This document shows, one piece after another, positions 62,986-64,000 of a stretch of 64,000 nucleotides of DNA. Each line of letters starts with the position of its first letter. Position 1 is the first letter of the stretch. The translations under genes and the position numbers were made by a program. This stretch comes from Micropterix aruncella (Eukaryota; Arthropoda; Insecta; Lepidoptera; Micropterigidae): assembly GCA_944548615.1 (NCBI GenBank), contig OX155980.1, forward strand, positions 55,053,903 through 55,117,902. The letters are read 5' to 3'. Below the pieces are notes generated by a model, which was not told where the DNA came from, did no database searches, and was given only the letters and a program-made list of their open reading frames with translations.

Positions 62986-63721
62986 TTTTTATGATTTTGA
63001 TATATAATTTTAAGATACGGTTTTTATGATAGTCATGTAGTTTCTTTTGAAATAGTAGAAAAAAGCTAGATTTTCAGGAGGATTTTCTTAATGCATATGA
63101 ACCATATTTCAAGAGCTACCCTAATTTTATTACCTCAATTATTTACGTGTCTGAATTCTAGTAACCATACAAACCCTAAAATTTCGTTGCTGCCTCCCGG
63201 ACTATTACGACGGCACTTTCTACCGAAATTAGGTCAAAGAGAGATTGAAACCATACACAGCAAACATCTACATGATTCAAATTACTCCGACATTATGTTT
63301 GCCGCTTCAGATTATTCGCCAATCTGAATATAGAAACGGTCTTATTAAGCCTCATGCTGGCTAGAAGACATTTCCACAAATTAAGCCGCTCTTTAGCGCC
63401 CGTAAAGTACCCTAACCTGCCCTAAATAGCTCAAGAAAGCTCAATACAATATGTCACCTACAGATATTTGTAATAAGATTTCCTATGACGCTGGTTGTAA
63501 AAGCAATTTATAATGTTAGTGTTAAAGTGGAATTTTATTATGTGACTATAGAAGTTTGTCTATATCACTTCGATTACAATAAAATCTCTCATATCATACT
63601 GCGTTTCAAAATTTTAAAAATCGGTTATGTCACCTTAAGACTATGCCAGCAAGATTGCGTTAATTTTTGATTTAAATTTATGGCAGAATTTTAACAGTAT
63701 TAGTTGACCTTGTATTTAGAT
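62986..63721. other. no gene; one 78-codon frame
   Basis: A plus frame at 63,091-63,327 starts MHMNHISRATLILLPQLFTC and has no domain I recognise. No splice or promoter context supports it. Confidence 0.25.
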
Positions 63722-64000
63722 GGCCTTACGAGGCATCTGTGTACTTACTAAATTTCAAGCCTTCAACTCCAATATGTCGAGATTGAAATATGACTAGTGC
63801 GCCTCCTGGTGGACTGATTTCAACCACAACCTTTTCAAGTCTCGCCACGACCAAATTATGCCTGCATTCCAAATTTTTGCTAGGTCGGATTAATCGTTTA
63901 GGCGCTATCGTAGACGAATACACACACTTAGAGCATACACAGACAACAGGTATGTATGCATGAAAATGCCTATAATTTTAGCGAGAATATATTTCCGGCA
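63722..64000 (+). repeat. dispersed repeat family R, cut by window end
   Basis: ATATGACTAGTGCGCCTCC, GATTTCAACCACAACC, GGATTAATCGTTTAGGCGC and ATACACAGACAACAG follow the family R order seen at 12,262 and 20,245. Confidence 0.65.

Overview
The window looks like nuclear DNA of an insect, most likely a moth or butterfly. It is AT-rich, has no bacterial-style gene density, and is almost entirely transposable elements (TEs) in every state of decay. The lepidopteran call is inference. It rests on LINE 3' tails such as the TTTGATTTGAT and ATTCTATTCT types, on a dispersed repeat at 40,905-41,135 that I recognise as common in Lepidoptera, on several mariner, Tc1 and hAT families, on insect-type Penelope-like elements (PLEs), and on fragments of an insect clip-domain serine protease. 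I see no complete host gene, no rRNA, no functional tRNA and no CRISPR array.

Layout. 1-3.4 kb: a broken mauritiana-type mariner, an intact Sailor-like IS630/Tc1/mariner transposase (1347-2744, minus) and a second inverted mariner end. 5.2-9.5 kb: a broken TE-associated protein, a Helitron helicase tail, and a 5'-truncated LINE with a restriction-like endonuclease that runs into a long (TA)n array. 9.5-29 kb: SINE, LINE and MITE debris, including a 476-bp Harbinger-like element with a MADF remnant, an hAT-type MITE with an exact 8-bp target duplication, a rosa-like element and a ~100-bp minisatellite. 29.4-35.6 kb: a block of PLE sequence, direct and inverted, punctuated by (TA)n and (CATA)n arrays and three identical 557-bp tandem units; the block splits an older repeat. 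38-43.5 kb: one Jockey/CR1-like LINE broken by two insertions, one of which carries rearranged clip-protease exons. 45-50 kb: LINE tails, a purine-rich tract, a 1.3-kb foldback element and a GC-rich promoter-like patch. 50.2-53.1 kb: a Tc1-like element with a GC-AG intron. 53.4-58.4 kb: R1-like, CR1-like and RTE-like LINE ends plus GC-rich repeats. 58.4-64 kb: mostly anonymous sequence, with a (TA)n array and a short candidate exon at 60,701-60,742.

How it fits together. Only the Sailor-like transposase, the truncated PLE and the truncated LINE keep long open frames; everything else is fossil. Two patterns stand out. PLE-type ends and one LINE end repeatedly abut (TA)n arrays, as if those arrays were targets or were made at insertion. 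A juxtaposed splice acceptor and donor at 60,700, followed 42 nt later by a second donor, suggests that the window may lie in a long plus-strand host intron that uses recursive splicing. Plain intergenic sequence is the alternative.
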